The notes under the pieces were generated by a model. That model was not told the origin of the DNA. It searched no databases and saw only the letters and a program-made list of their open reading frames with translations. The position numbers were made by a program, and so were the translations under genes. This document shows positions 9,901 to 17,741 of a stretch of 44,429 bases of DNA, one piece after another; the stretch's first letter is position 1, and each line of letters begins with the position of its first letter. Source of the stretch: an uncultured Desulfovibrio sp. (GTDB lineage Bacteria > Desulfobacterota > Desulfovibrionia > Desulfovibrionales > Desulfovibrionaceae); assembly GCA_944327285.1 (NCBI GenBank), contig CALVHG010000016.1, forward strand, positions 1-44,429. The letters are read 5' to 3'.

Positions 9901-10167
9901 ATAGGCCACGGCAGCTCTGAACCCCGGACCGTTTATGCTTACGTCGCTGGCCACGAGACGCGGCACCGGCAGCAGGCGCACGCTTACTGTGCCCAACGAG
10001 ACGGAAAAGCCGCTCTTTTCGGGCAAAAGCGCCGTCAGCCGCTGCGTCAGGGCCTGCGGGTCCCGCTGCAGGGTCTGCAACGCGATCCCCAGCGCCACGC
10101 CCAGGGACAGCAGGAGCACAAGGCAGACCAGCGCGGCCAGAATGAGACGACGAACAAGAAGACGCAT
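6982..10167 (-). CDS. AsmA-like envelope protein
   Basis: 1061-aa protein with an N-terminal membrane anchor (about 6-30) followed by a long, low-complexity beta-rich periplasmic body. AsmA/TamB/YhdP-type proteins form extended grooves thought to carry phospholipids between the membranes. Family features visible are the anchor followed by an AsmA N-terminal region (LTQRLTALLPEKSGFSVSLG) and a C-terminal AsmA_2-like part with a cluster of conserved glycines. The function in this organism is inference. The ATG lacks a strong Shine-Dalgarno, but the hydrophobic N-terminus supports it. A TATAAT box lies about 60 bp upstream. The small membrane protein at 10.4 kb is upstream on the same strand, 223 bp away, so co-transcription is uncertain. 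Confidence 0.82.
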   Translation of the reverse strand: MRLLVRRLILAALVCLVLLLSLGVALGIALQTLQRDPQALTQRLTALLPEKSGFSVSLGTVSVRLLPVPRLVASDVSINGPGFRAAVAYVVATPSLTGILRGDALPAALTLYHPQITASLPVKSFLAAEEGSGAGSLPPLPSFQVRIQQGQAVLYARDGSALSLVNARCSLRGRGQTLKGSAGFSSLTLYDSGARPLAGLINTSLEGEVSLADWSQRETHLRLETQAALPPVLPIMSLALELEGRPAEGMVTADVRGRLRVGSALVPFGIGGQAECRADEARDGLPREVSLRRWQLELAEDSARLDGVLRLGAAGEMPSLAGHLVVHRLSLTRWLDFARDLPPGLQWALDNITRGEADFELDGKGLRVPRVTARSSGSVFEGSGGVASWAEPVVALDLKAPSVNIGLALPEAVGSAPEAPFYVHPPLTSAYDDPGAPSSFSLGFDIRLGAQRLLYGPLRLEDASVRITPGPKKNGLEEGALLTGKASLYGGRLASETHITGTGQENVYRIDGTVQGVRTAELARDMASFPFASGRCDARISLESRGLGLDAFLRHLRGSLHADVTQGRFRSGMDSAIRDFARITLDVTPRGGRTFSEGGRGAARLEALWKAHLESPGLEADVQLDGPLIFGGRSRLRTEAAALRGNLHMPPGAALPQGLTAGVAGQCAFNIGTSAFSLQRAALSTLGVEGQGDLHLDGGGKVPSWRGTLHLQCRDLGATLRQATGQSPDLPVPLRRWQVSGNFSGQAGSLAVTGMQARASQISLEGDASLQWKGARPDLRFDLVSPHFDLDAFMAAAFPDTGGRNDASGQPWDLRAMKAFDAEGVLHVQRLTAWKFNLSSLSVPLKLREGRLRCDAVRANCYGAPLRASVDARFDRGLELALDVKADDIDVERASNDRGGEKAVGGRGSIDLELRQHMTASGQWASSLNGLWKMSLIKGYMQDRGRDGRRKGNATPIARCSASGNIRSGVIRSSDFFYLGDDLQAQGGGWLHLVRKQMDCNLSVKMGRIPPFPVRVYGPLDKPQTSIGAGTALLRILGSIAGSVGDVIGGLFSSFGQLVSK

Positions 10168-10229
10168 GACACCAGAACCGGAAAACAGGGGGAACAGGGG
10201 CGCTTGACGCGCTATTGTGCCGGGGCTAG

Positions 10230-10235
10230 ATTATA
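10230..10235 (-). promoter_or_regulatory. Possible -10 box for asmA-like gene
   Basis: Perfect TATAAT on the minus strand, 62 bp before the start codon. No convincing -35 hexamer at 16-18 bp. Confidence 0.35.
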
Positions 10236-10390
10236 CTTTCCAAGATAAGGAAAAAACGACAACCGGCGCGGCCCGGAGGATCGCGCCGGAAAAGACTTGC
10301 GCAACAGCGGCGGACTCTCCCCAGCAGACACGGGGAAAGCCGCAAAAAAGCGCCTGACGCCTGTGCGCACGGAATGACAAGGCCGGAGGG

Positions 10391-10774
10391 CTATCCCTGA
10401 CGCCGTGACGGCATGGCGTCGCCGTCAAAATGAAGGTCCAGACCGGGATCCGTTTTGGCTTCCTGCGGCGCGCTCTGTTCCGAGGCCGGGGCGTCAAAGC
10501 TCAGATGCAGCAGGCTGTCGGGTTCCGCGGCGACATCGGCGGCAACGGCGGGCTGCGGCGCTGCCGTTACGGGCGCATCGCCTTCAAGATGGGCCATGCG
10601 CGATTCCAGCGCGCGCAGCAGCACGCGCAGCTCGGCGTTATCGTCCCGCAGCATGCGGCAGTGCCGCTCCTGACAGCGCAGCACGTAGTACAGCATGGCG
10701 GAAATGCCGAGGAAACAGAGAAAGATAAAAAACATGATGGACATCATGGCAACAGCCCCCAAAGAGGTATTCAC
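10391..10774 (-). CDS. Small single-pass membrane protein, unknown function
   Basis: About 127 aa. There is one transmembrane helix at about 12-32, then a short predicted coiled coil (CQERHCRMLRDDNAELRVLL, about 34-64), then an acidic Ala/Pro-rich tail. The topology resembles small cytoplasmically exposed coiled-coil anchors, but I do not recognise the family. The frame opens with GTG at 10774; an internal ATG at 10747, preceded by a G-rich run, is an equally likely start. It is divergent from the radical SAM gene, with only 57 bp between, so the two promoters must overlap. Confidence 0.6.
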   Translation of the reverse strand: MNTSLGAVAMMSIMFFIFLCFLGISAMLYYVLRCQERHCRMLRDDNAELRVLLRALESRMAHLEGDAPVTAAPQPAVAADVAAEPDSLLHLSFDAPASEQSAPQEAKTDPGLDLHFDGDAMPSRRQG

Positions 10775-10831
10775 GCACAGGCGCAGGGGGTTTTATATCC
10801 GTTCAACCCGCATTGAGCAAGGAGAAGCCGC

Positions 10832-12211
10832 ATGGCTCATCCCGTAGTTCCCCATATGGTCATGGCCGACGCCCAGGGCAACATTTTCGACGCCCCCGAT
10901 TTGCTGATGGTCTGTCGGCGCGGCGGGGAATGGGGGCTGCCCCGCCCCGACGAGCTCATGCCCCTGCCGGAGGAAAGCGAACTGTTTCTCCTGCCCGGAC
11001 GGCGCGCCGTGGGCCTTGATCCGCAAAGCGGCGATATTGTGGCAGGCGACGAGGTTGCCGTGGCGGCCTTTGCCGCTCCCGCCCACACCCTTTCGGCGCA
11101 CCCGGCCTATGAGCAGGACGACGACGCCCCCCTGCTGCCCCTGTTTGCCTACGGCGCTGTCGGCTTCGCGCACGGCCGCTTCTATATCTGCGCGCGCAAG
11201 GTGGACGACGATCCGCGGCAGCAGTTCCGCCATATCCCCCGCGCGCGCATTGAGCGCGGCGCGCGGGACGTGCTGGCGGCCCTGCCCCAAAACCGCCTTG
11301 CCCGCCACATCATCGACAACTGCGTTTATCGCTACGACTGCCCAGCGGCCCGCAATTTTGCGCTTGGCCGTTTCGAGGCTCCCCTGCCGAGCTCCCGTTC
11401 CTGCAATGCGCGTTGCGTGGGCTGCATTTCCGAGCAGGAGAAGGATTCGCCGCTGGCCGTCACCCCGCAGTGCCGTCTGGCCTTCACGCCCACGGCCGAA
11501 GAGCTGGCGGAAGTCATGCGCTTCCATATGGGCCGGGAACTGGAACGCCCCGTCTATTCCTTTGGTCAGGGCTGCGAGGGCGATCCCCTTATGAATCCCG
11601 ATCTGCTCTGCGAAAGCGTTCGCCTTTTCCGTTCCGGCGGCGGCGTGGGCACCGTCAACTGCAACAGCAACGCTTCGCGCCCCTCGGCCGTGGAGGCGCT
11701 GGCCCGCTCCGGCCTGACCAGCCTGCGCGTCAGCCTCAACTCGGCCCGTCCCGAAGTCTACGAACGCTACTACCGCCCCCACGGCTACAGCTTCGGGGAT
11801 GTGCGCGCGTCCATCGCCGTGGCCCGCCGCCACGGAATCTTCGTTTCGCTCAACCTGCTTTTCTTCCCCGGCGTCACCGACACGGAAGCCGAACTGGAGG
11901 CCCTCGCCCGCCTTGTGGGGGAAAACGGCGTCAGCATGATTCAGTGGCGCAATCTGAATATCGATCCCGACTGGTACTGGAATCTTATGGAAGACATCCC
12001 GCACGGTCCGTCCATGAGCCTTGCCGTCTTCATGAAGCGCCTGCGCCGTCTGTGTCCCTGGCTGCGCTACGGCTATTTCAATCCCTATGTGGGCGACAAG
12101 GCGGAACTCACCGCTCCTCTGCCCGGCGAATGGAGCCTCGACAAGGCCGACGCCAAGCTGGCAAGCCGTCTTGCCGAAGCCAGAGAGGAAAACGGGCATG
12201 ACGTGTCCTAG
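10832..12211 (+). CDS. Radical SAM protein of unknown function
   Basis: 459-aa protein with a radical-SAM CxxxCxxC motif, CNARCVGC, at C191/C195/C198. The motif is unusually far from the N-terminus: about 185 residues precede it, with no motif I know. FGQGCEGDPLMNP resembles the glycine-rich SAM-binding region of SPASM-type and methylthiotransferase-like enzymes, and SLRVSLNSARPEVYERYYRP is a typical barrel strand. The start has AAGGAG. The gene ends at TAG 12209-12211, which is the first three bases of element A copy 2, so the element supplies the stop. The substrate is unknown; the N-terminal region may be a substrate- or partner-binding domain. Confidence 0.82.
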   Translation: MAHPVVPHMVMADAQGNIFDAPDLLMVCRRGGEWGLPRPDELMPLPEESELFLLPGRRAVGLDPQSGDIVAGDEVAVAAFAAPAHTLSAHPAYEQDDDAPLLPLFAYGAVGFAHGRFYICARKVDDDPRQQFRHIPRARIERGARDVLAALPQNRLARHIIDNCVYRYDCPAARNFALGRFEAPLPSSRSCNARCVGCISEQEKDSPLAVTPQCRLAFTPTAEELAEVMRFHMGRELERPVYSFGQGCEGDPLMNPDLLCESVRLFRSGGGVGTVNCNSNASRPSAVEALARSGLTSLRVSLNSARPEVYERYYRPHGYSFGDVRASIAVARRHGIFVSLNLLFFPGVTDTEAELEALARLVGENGVSMIQWRNLNIDPDWYWNLMEDIPHGPSMSLAVFMKRLRRLCPWLRYGYFNPYVGDKAELTAPLPGEWSLDKADAKLASRLAEAREENGHDVS

Positions 12212-12357
12212 AGCATTTTCAGTTTGAAACGCTGTGCGTTTCAAACCATACGGCCTGTCGTTTCGCGGAAAAAACGCAGTTTTTCCGCTCACTTTGGGCC
12301 GGGCGGCGCTGTGCTGCCGCCTTCGCGTTTCACCTTTTTCAAAGTTGAAACGCTCTA
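12209..12357 (+). repeat. Element A copy 2 (full length)
   Basis: 149 bp from TAGAGC to GCTCTA. Hairpin 1 is TTTGAAACGC-TGT-GCGTTTCAAA, hairpin 2 GCGGAAAAA/TTTTTCCGC, hairpin 3 GGCGG/CCGCC-type. Its TAG is the stop codon of the radical SAM gene. Confidence 0.95.
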
Positions 12358-12367
12358 ATCCCGTTGG

Positions 12368-12531
12368 CACTATTCGCAGAATATCGGGGGAAGGGAAACC
12401 CCTCATCTCTACTGTCGATGCCCGTAGCTTCCTTCGTCGCAACGGCACTGCCTACGGCCGCCATTCGGTCGCCGCCAGCGCGGGAGGTGTTTCCCTTCCC
12501 CCGACCCCCCATCCCTTCCCCAGCGCGCTTT
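12368..12531 (+). repeat. Element B copy 3
   Basis: Bounded by a 16-bp perfect inverted repeat, TCGGGGGAAGGGAAAC at 12384-12399 and its complement at 12489-12504, followed by CCATCCCTTCCCCAGCGCGCTT. It directly follows element A copy 2. Confidence 0.8.
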
Positions 12532-12593
12532 TTCAGTGCGGCGCTGTGCCGTCGCCCCCGAAACCGCAACGGGGCAGCCAGAAGCCCTGATAT

Positions 12594-12625
12594 AAAAAAT
12601 GCTCCTGTATCACAGGAGCATTTTT
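12594..12625. terminator. Bidirectional intrinsic terminator
   Basis: GCTCCTGT/ACAGGAGC with a three-base loop, flanked by A6 on the left and T5 on the right. It lies between convergent genes and can serve both. A small AGGTCG/CGACCT hairpin follows at 12630-12644. Confidence 0.85.
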
Positions 12626-12655
12626 AGTAAGGTCGTAACGACCTCACCCTCCTTA

Positions 12656-12954
12656 GGGTCAGGACTCATTATCAAATGTTGACTCTCCAGCGTATTCCCC
12701 ATTCATAATATTAAAAAAAATAAAATATCATTGCATGTTACAAAAATATTCATATTTACCCGTCAAACACAGTGCGCGGGTTTTGGGGAGGATGGGGGAG
12801 TTTGAGGGGGAAGGAACCCCTTTTTGCCGCGAGCAGCGACCCAACGGGCGGCCGCAGGCCGTGTCCGTTAGGCGACGCAGGAGCCTTACGGACATCGACA
12901 GCAGAGCAAAGGGGTTCCTTCCCCCTCAAGACAAAACGTAATGAGTCCTGAGCC
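12656..12954. mobile_element. MITE-like unit with 16-bp terminal inverted repeats
   Basis: Left end GGGTCAGGACTCATTA (12656-12671) and right end TAATGAGTCCTGAGCC (12939-12954) are inverted repeats with one mismatch. TA flanks both sides, as expected of a 2-bp target duplication. The 299-bp interior has no open reading frame of note, an AT-rich left part, and a complete element B. The right end abuts element A copy 3. The terminal sequence reminds me of IS5-group ends; that link is from memory and unverified. Confidence 0.65.
12781..12930 (-). repeat. Element B copy 4 (inside the MITE-like unit)
   Basis: Perfect 22-bp inverted arms at 12802-12823 and 12908-12929, starting TTGAGGGGGAAGG. The centre has GCGACCCAACGGGCGGCCGC and GGACATCGACAGCAGAG, both shared with other B copies. 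Confidence 0.85.
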
Positions 12955-13102
12955 TATAGCATTTTCAGTTTGAAACGCTGTGCGTTTCAAACCATACGGC
13001 CTGTCGTTTCGCGGAAAAAACGCAGTTTTTCCGCTCACTTTTGGCCGGGCGGCGCTGTGCCGCCGCCTCGCGTTTCACCTTTTTCAAAGTTGAAACGCTC
13101 TA
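12955..13102 (+). repeat. Element A copy 3 (full length)
   Basis: 148 bp with left end TATAGC (one change from TAGAGC) and right end GCTCTA. Read on the minus strand, the right end TAG is the stop codon of the MATE gene. Confidence 0.95.
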
Positions 13103-14428
13103 GGCATAGCCGTAGTTGCCGCGCTTGCGCCATATCATAAACAGGGAGAGGAACAGCCCCAAAGCCTCGGCGCAGGGAATGGACAGCCACACGCCGTCGA
13201 GATCCAGCCACAAAGGCAGCAGCAGCGCCGCCGGAACCACAAACAGAAACGTCCGGCAAAACGACAGCAACGCCGATACCACGCCGTTGGACAGAGCCGT
13301 AAACAACGCCGAAGCATAGATATTGAACCCGGCCAGCAGAAACGAGACGGCAAACAGACGGAAACCCCGCGACGCCAGCGTGTGCACCGTTGTGCCCGGC
13401 GGGCTGAACAGTCCCGTAAGCACAGGCGCGGACACATAGGCAACACAGCACGTAACCGCCGAAAAAGCGGCTATCAGACGCAGGCTGCGCCGGTGAATAG
13501 CCCGCAGACGCGACCTGTTGCCGCTGCCGTCGTTATAGCTGACAAGCGGCGATATGCCCACGGCATACCCCATGAAAACCATATTGATGAGCCATTGCCC
13601 ATACAGAATGATAGTAATGGCCGCCACGCCCTCCGCCCCGCACATGCGCATCAGAATATTGTTGAACAGCAGGGTTACGACGGCAGCCGCCAGATTCGAC
13701 ACCATTTCGGAAAAACCGTTTCCGGCGGCCGTCAGCAGGACAGATGCCCGCCGCGACGGCCTGCCCAGACACAGCCCGTTACGAGGTCGCGCAAAATAGG
13801 CCAGCCCCAGACATGCCGATAAAGCATAGCCCAGCCCCGTTGCCACGGCGGCCCCCTGAATGCCCCAGCCCAGCACGGCCATAAAAAGATAATCCAGAAC
13901 GATGTTGCAGATGCCGCCCGCCATCGTGCAGGCCAGCCCCAGCGACGCGCGCCCCGCCGTGATGAAAAAGATTTCAAAGGCAAGCGTCAGCAACAGAAAG
14001 GGGAAAAAGAGCAGAAGCGGCCGCGCATAGTCCCGACACAGCGGCAGCAGGGCCGCGTCGCTTCCCAGCAGGCCAAGCAGCGGCTCCAGCAGGGCTTCGC
14101 CCGCAAACAGTATGGCCATGCCCAGCAGGCCCACCGTATAGAGAATCAGCGAAAAATATTCCCGCGCGGCCGCGTCGTCCCCTTCGCCCATGGTGCGCGC
14201 CACCAGCGCGCTCCCGCCCATGCCAAACATGTGGCCGAGCGACACGCCGAAAATCAGCAGCGGAGCGACAATATTCACCGCTGCCAGCGCCTCCGCTCCC
14301 ACAAGACGCGCTACAAAAATACCGTCTACGGTGCCGTAAAGCCCGGCGCTCAGCATGGAACAAATAGTAGGCAGGGCAAAACGGATGAGGAGCGACGTAT
14401 CGACAGCCTGATCCAGACTCCGCGACAT
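13100..14428 (-). CDS. MATE-family multidrug/Na+ exporter
   Basis: 442-aa, twelve-helix secondary transporter expected to expel cationic drugs or metabolites by Na+ or H+ antiport. Two similar six-helix halves are visible; the first contains GTVDGIFVARLVG and GGSALVARTMGEGD, the second NNILMRMCGAEGVAAITIILYGQW. Length and topology fit the family. The ATG is preceded by AAAAGGAG; the frame runs 65 codons further upstream but crosses the promoter. It is divergently arranged with a MerR-type regulator and is driven from a 19-bp-spacer promoter next to that gene's start, so induction by the regulator's ligand is strongly implied. The stop codon comes from element A copy 3. Confidence 0.93.
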   Translation of the reverse strand: MSRSLDQAVDTSLLIRFALPTICSMLSAGLYGTVDGIFVARLVGAEALAAVNIVAPLLIFGVSLGHMFGMGGSALVARTMGEGDDAAAREYFSLILYTVGLLGMAILFAGEALLEPLLGLLGSDAALLPLCRDYARPLLLFFPFLLLTLAFEIFFITAGRASLGLACTMAGGICNIVLDYLFMAVLGWGIQGAAVATGLGYALSACLGLAYFARPRNGLCLGRPSRRASVLLTAAGNGFSEMVSNLAAAVVTLLFNNILMRMCGAEGVAAITIILYGQWLINMVFMGYAVGISPLVSYNDGSGNRSRLRAIHRRSLRLIAAFSAVTCCVAYVSAPVLTGLFSPPGTTVHTLASRGFRLFAVSFLLAGFNIYASALFTALSNGVVSALLSFCRTFLFVVPAALLLPLWLDLDGVWLSIPCAEALGLFLSLFMIWRKRGNYGYA

Positions 14429-14531
14429 GACAGAATTCTCCTTTTGAGCTCGCGCAAGACCTCTCCGAAAAAGACCTGTCCTCGTTCGATCGGGATACTT
14501 CCGAAAGCATTCTTGCGACATGACACAGCAC

Positions 14532-14562
14532 AGTATAAAGTCTCCCATAACAGGAGAGTCAA
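14532..14562 (-). promoter_or_regulatory. MerR-type promoter and operator for the MATE gene
   Basis: On the minus strand, TTGACT (14562-14557) and TATACT (14537-14532) are 19 bp apart, the overlong spacing that MerR-family activators correct by DNA distortion. The spacer holds the dyad TCTCC-N7-GGAGA. The same bases include the ribosome site (CAGGAGAG) of the regulator gene on the plus strand, so binding should also repress the regulator. Confidence 0.88.
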
Positions 14563-14564
14563 GC

Positions 14565-15395
14565 ATGCCGTCCCCCTTTCTCCTTCGTATCGGAGCCCTG
14601 TCCTCCCTTACCGGAGTCAACATAAAAACATTAAGATATTACGATGAGATAGGCGTACTTCCTCCGCAATACGTCAATCCGGAAAACGGTTACCGCTATT
14701 ACGGGCACCGTCAGGCGCTGCTGGTGGATCTGCTCAGATTCTGCACGCTGACCGGCATCCCGCTCAAAGAGTTTTCCGACTTTGTGACGCCAGACGGACG
14801 CATACGTTATGCCGATCTGCTGGCTGTCGGCAAAAAGGCTGCGGAAGCCCGGATTCAGGAAATACGCCGCACGCTGCGTCTGTTGCGCATACTGGAAGCG
14901 GACATGCGCCGCTGCAACGTCTGCCCGCCCGCGCCGACCCTGGGCGACAGCATGCAGCATGCCTGCACTCTGGCGCTGCATCCTTTTGACGGTGAACTGG
15001 AAAGCAGCGCCTATCGCCGGGAACTGTATCGGCTCATGGACGATCTGCGCGCCGCGGGCGCGCCTCCCGCCTACGAATACGGACTGGCGCTCCTTTACGG
15101 GAACGACGTGCGCGAGCGCCATATCTACATTGAGATCGAAAAGCGCCCGGCTGGCGGAAAAATTCCGGGGATCAGCCTGTTGCGGCTTCCCGCCGCGCCC
15201 ATGCTGCATACCCGCACCGACGCCCGCGGCGTTGAACAGGCATCCGCGCTCTTTGCCCGCGCGCTTTCTGAGCCGGAACCGCATCTCATTCTGGCCACGG
15301 AGCTGTTCGGCGGCGATGTTTCCACGGATGATCCCGCCTACGAACTCCGCTGCCTGCCTCTTCCCCGCGCATCCCGCAGATCGGCATGCCTCTGA
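14565..15395 (+). CDS. MerR-family regulator with GyrI-like effector domain (BmrR type)
   Basis: 276-aa regulator. The N-terminal winged helix-turn-helix is clear ([28 protein letters not shown], then YRYYG), followed by a long dimerisation helix (about 85-115) and a C-terminal domain of about 150 residues of the GyrI/SoxS-type small-molecule-binding fold used by BmrR. The start at 14565 has AGGAGA before it, and that site overlaps the operator. It likely senses the substrate of the adjacent divergent MATE exporter. CNVC in the linker (two cysteines) is noted, but nothing shows it binds metal. Confidence 0.9.
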   Translation: MPSPFLLRIGALSSLTGVNIKTLRYYDEIGVLPPQYVNPENGYRYYGHRQALLVDLLRFCTLTGIPLKEFSDFVTPDGRIRYADLLAVGKKAAEARIQEIRRTLRLLRILEADMRRCNVCPPAPTLGDSMQHACTLALHPFDGELESSAYRRELYRLMDDLRAAGAPPAYEYGLALLYGNDVRERHIYIEIEKRPAGGKIPGISLLRLPAAPMLHTRTDARGVEQASALFARALSEPEPHLILATELFGGDVSTDDPAYELRCLPLPRASRRSACL

Positions 15396-15492
15396 GCCCC
15401 GTCTGTCTGGACTTTTGCGCCTTTTTTGGCTAGGCGTTTATTTTTACATCGCTAACCCGGGACGTCCCCGATTGCCCCGGCGGAGAATGCCT

Positions 15493-16524
15493 ATGAGCAG
15501 ATTGACTGGCAGAGATTTCCTCAAGGAAACGGATTTCACGCCGGAGGAATTCTCCTCGTTGCTGGATTTGGCAGCCGCGCTCAAGAAAGCCAAAAAAAGC
15601 GGCACGGAACCCCGCTTTCTGGCAGGCAAGAATATTGCGCTGCTGTTTGAAAAGGATTCCACGCGCACCCGTTGTTCCTTTGAGGTGGCCGCCTTCGATC
15701 AGGGAGCCCACGCGACCTATCTGGGCCCTTCCGGCTCTCAGGTCGGCAAAAAGGAATCCATGGCCGACACGGCGCGCGTTCTTTCCGGCTTTTACGACGG
15801 TATCGAATACCGCGGCTTCGGTCAGAACATTGTGGAGACGCTGGCCCGTTTTGCGCCCGTTCCCGTCTGGAACGGCCTCACCAACGAATGGCACCCCACC
15901 CAGATGCTGGCCGACCTGCTCACTATGCGCGAACACAATGAAAAGCCCCTGTCGCGCCAGACATTCGCCTACCTTGGCGACGCCCGTTTCAATATGGGCA
16001 ATTCCCTCATGGTAGCCGCGGCCATGATGGGCATGGACTTCCGCTCCGTGGCCCCCCGCGCCCTCTGGACCAGCGACGAAGTCTTCGCCACGGCGCAGGC
16101 CATTGCCGCGCGCACCGGCGCGCGCATCAGCCGCACGGAAAGCGTCGCCGACGGCGTCAAGGGCTGCGATTACCTCTATGCCGACGTCTGGGTGTCCATG
16201 GGAGAACCGGATGAAGTCTGGGAAGAACGCATAAAACTCCTGACGCCCTACCGCATCACCGCCGACGTCATGGCGCAGACTGGCAATCCGAACTGCGGCT
16301 TCCTGCACTGCCTGCCCAGTTTCCACAATCGGGAAACCACCGTCGGCGAACAAATCTACCAGCGTTTCGGCATCGACTGCATGGAAGTCACGGACGAAGT
16401 TTTCGAATCTCCCCGCAGTCTGGTCTTCCCCGAAGCGGAAAACCGCATGCACACCATCAAGGCCGTCATGGTCGCCACGCTGGCCGACGTGCCCGACGAC
16501 TTTGTCGCCGATATGCTGGGATAA
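15493..16524 (+). CDS. argF: Ornithine carbamoyltransferase
   Basis: 343-aa enzyme that makes citrulline from ornithine and carbamoyl phosphate in arginine biosynthesis (or, in reverse, in the arginine deiminase pathway). All family signatures are present: STRTRCSFE (carbamoyl phosphate), [40 protein letters not shown] and DEVFES. No other arginine genes are adjacent, so anabolic versus catabolic use is not decided; arcA or arcC are not in the window. The ATG at 15493 is favoured because GGAGA lies seven bases before it; an ATG six bases upstream would leave no spacing. The frame is open far upstream through the regulator gene, which is a shadow. Confidence 0.95.
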   Translation: MSRLTGRDFLKETDFTPEEFSSLLDLAAALKKAKKSGTEPRFLAGKNIALLFEKDSTRTRCSFEVAAFDQGAHATYLGPSGSQVGKKESMADTARVLSGFYDGIEYRGFGQNIVETLARFAPVPVWNGLTNEWHPTQMLADLLTMREHNEKPLSRQTFAYLGDARFNMGNSLMVAAAMMGMDFRSVAPRALWTSDEVFATAQAIAARTGARISRTESVADGVKGCDYLYADVWVSMGEPDEVWEERIKLLTPYRITADVMAQTGNPNCGFLHCLPSFHNRETTVGEQIYQRFGIDCMEVTDEVFESPRSLVFPEAENRMHTIKAVMVATLADVPDDFVADMLG

Positions 16525-16550
16525 CCCTCCCGCTATCCGGCGCTGAATAC

Positions 16551-16586
16551 GGTTCCCGGCAGACGCCCCCATGCCTGCCGGGAGCC
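16551..16586. terminator. Hairpin after argF
   Basis: GGTTCCCGGCAG pairs with CTGCCGGGAGCC (one G-T pair) 27 bp after the stop. There is no T run, so it is a stability or Rho-linked hairpin rather than a clear intrinsic terminator. Confidence 0.45.
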
Positions 16587-16788
16587 GCAAGACAGCTGGC
16601 GCGCCGCTCATTCCTCATGGTTCTTCCCATATCGACGCGCATCTGGCGGCATACTCCCGTAAGGCCGCTCTTCTTCCCGACGCTTTCCCGACGCTCCATG
16701 CGGCATGATGCTCTTCAGCCGCTGCACGACACCATCCCCGGCCGCGGCATATCAGCTTTCACCTACACGCCCGAATTCTGGAGTCTGC

Positions 16789-17448
16789 ATGTCCCCTTCC
16801 GCCCCCTTCCTTCCTCCGCGAATCGAACTTCTGCGCCGCGCCGTAGGCCTTGGCCTGCGCCATGCCGGAACGCATACCGCCGCGATGCTGTCCTGTCTGA
16901 AAGAAGGCGGCGCCTTTGTCCGACAATGGGCCGAACATCCCCGCTCCATAGGGGCCATTGCTCCCAGCGGCCCCATGCTGGCGGCCCGTATGGCAGCCCT
17001 TGTGCCTCCGGGCCCCGGTCTGGTAGTGGAACTCGGTCCGGGCACCGGCTCTGTTACCCGCGCCCTGCTGCGAAGCGGCATTAGCCCGCAGGATCTGATT
17101 CTGGTGGAATATGCGCCCGAATTCTGCCGGGCCCTGCGTCGCCGTTTCCCGCGACTTCACGTTCTGGAAGGCGACGCCGCCCGTCTGGGCGAACTGCTCG
17201 CCCCTTATCTGCCCCGCACGCGCGTCCGCGCCATCGTGTCCTCGCTGCCGCTTATCAGCTTCCCGGACGGCATGCGCGCCGCCGTCATCGAACAAATGCG
17301 ATCCGTCGCGCGGCACGGCGTCATCATTCAGTTTACGTATGCTCTCTGGGGCCCTTCCATTCTCCAGCAAACGGGCTGCGACAGAGATGTCTGCCGCTTT
17401 ACCCTCTGCAATCTGCCTCCGGCCCGCGTGGAGCGTTTCCGCAACTAG
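16789..17448 (+). CDS. Phospholipid N-methyltransferase-like SAM methyltransferase
   Basis: 219-aa class I methyltransferase. VVELGPGTGSVTRALL is the SAM-binding motif I, LVEYAPEF motif II, and SSLPLISFP the post-motif region. The lead-in FVRQWAEHPRSIGAIAPSGPMLAARM is characteristic of PmtA-like enzymes, which methylate phosphatidylethanolamine, and of their rRNA-dimethylase-like relatives. Actual substrate use is inference. The ATG at 16789 has GGAG eight bases upstream. Its TAG stop (17446-17448) is the left end of element A copy 4, so the natural C-terminus may have been set or shifted by the insertion. Confidence 0.82.
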   Translation: MSPSAPFLPPRIELLRRAVGLGLRHAGTHTAAMLSCLKEGGAFVRQWAEHPRSIGAIAPSGPMLAARMAALVPPGPGLVVELGPGTGSVTRALLRSGISPQDLILVEYAPEFCRALRRRFPRLHVLEGDAARLGELLAPYLPRTRVRAIVSSLPLISFPDGMRAAVIEQMRSVARHGVIIQFTYALWGPSILQQTGCDRDVCRFTLCNLPPARVERFRN

Positions 17449-17593
17449 AGCATTTTCAGTTTGAAATGCTGTGCATTTCAAACCATACGGCCTGTCGTTT
17501 CGCGGAAAAAACGCGGTTTTTCCGCTCACTTTGGGCCGGGCGGCGCTGTGCCGCCGCCTCGCGTTTCACCTTTTTCAAAGTTGAAACGCTCTA
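17446..17593 (+). repeat. Element A copy 4 (full length)
   Basis: 148 bp. Hairpin 1 here is TTTGAAATGC-TGT-GCATTTCAAA: both members of one base pair differ from copy 2 (C-G to T-A), a compensatory change. Supplies the stop of the methyltransferase gene. Confidence 0.95.
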
Positions 17594-17615
17594 ATCTCTC
17601 TTCCAACACCAAAAA

Positions 17616-17658
17616 GCGCCTGTGCGGCGACAGACGTCTTCTGTCGCCGCACAGGCGC
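17616..17658. terminator. Long 19-bp hairpin terminator
   Basis: Perfect 19-bp stem starting GCGCCTGTGCGGCGACAGA, five-base loop, A5 on the left and GTTCTCTTTTG on the right. It lies between convergent genes. Confidence 0.75.
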
Positions 17659-17690
17659 GTTCTCTTTTGTAACGACCGCCCCGCGGACAT

Positions 17691-17741
17691 CAGAGCTTTT
17701 TCAGTTTGAAACACACAGTATTTCAAACTGAAAAAGCTTTA
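17691..17741. repeat. Mini element A hairpin
   Basis: Only the outer arm plus hairpin 1 remains: CTTTTTCAGTTTGAAA and its exact complement around a nine-base loop. The right end TTTA, read on the minus strand, gives TAA, the stop codon of the antiporter gene. Confidence 0.75.

Noticed and set aside
12234..12590. Open frames inside element A (for example starting MRFKPYGLSFRGKN or MSGKTAFFPRNDRPYG) that recur with nearly the same peptide
   Set aside because: They recur only because the DNA repeat recurs, lack ribosome sites, and are broken in the truncated copies. The peptide similarity follows from the conserved hairpins.
14809..15492. Fusion of ornithine carbamoyltransferase to an upstream 228-residue segment
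   Set aside because: The segment overlaps the MerR-type gene in another frame and shows no domain; the enzyme's normal start has its own ribosome site.
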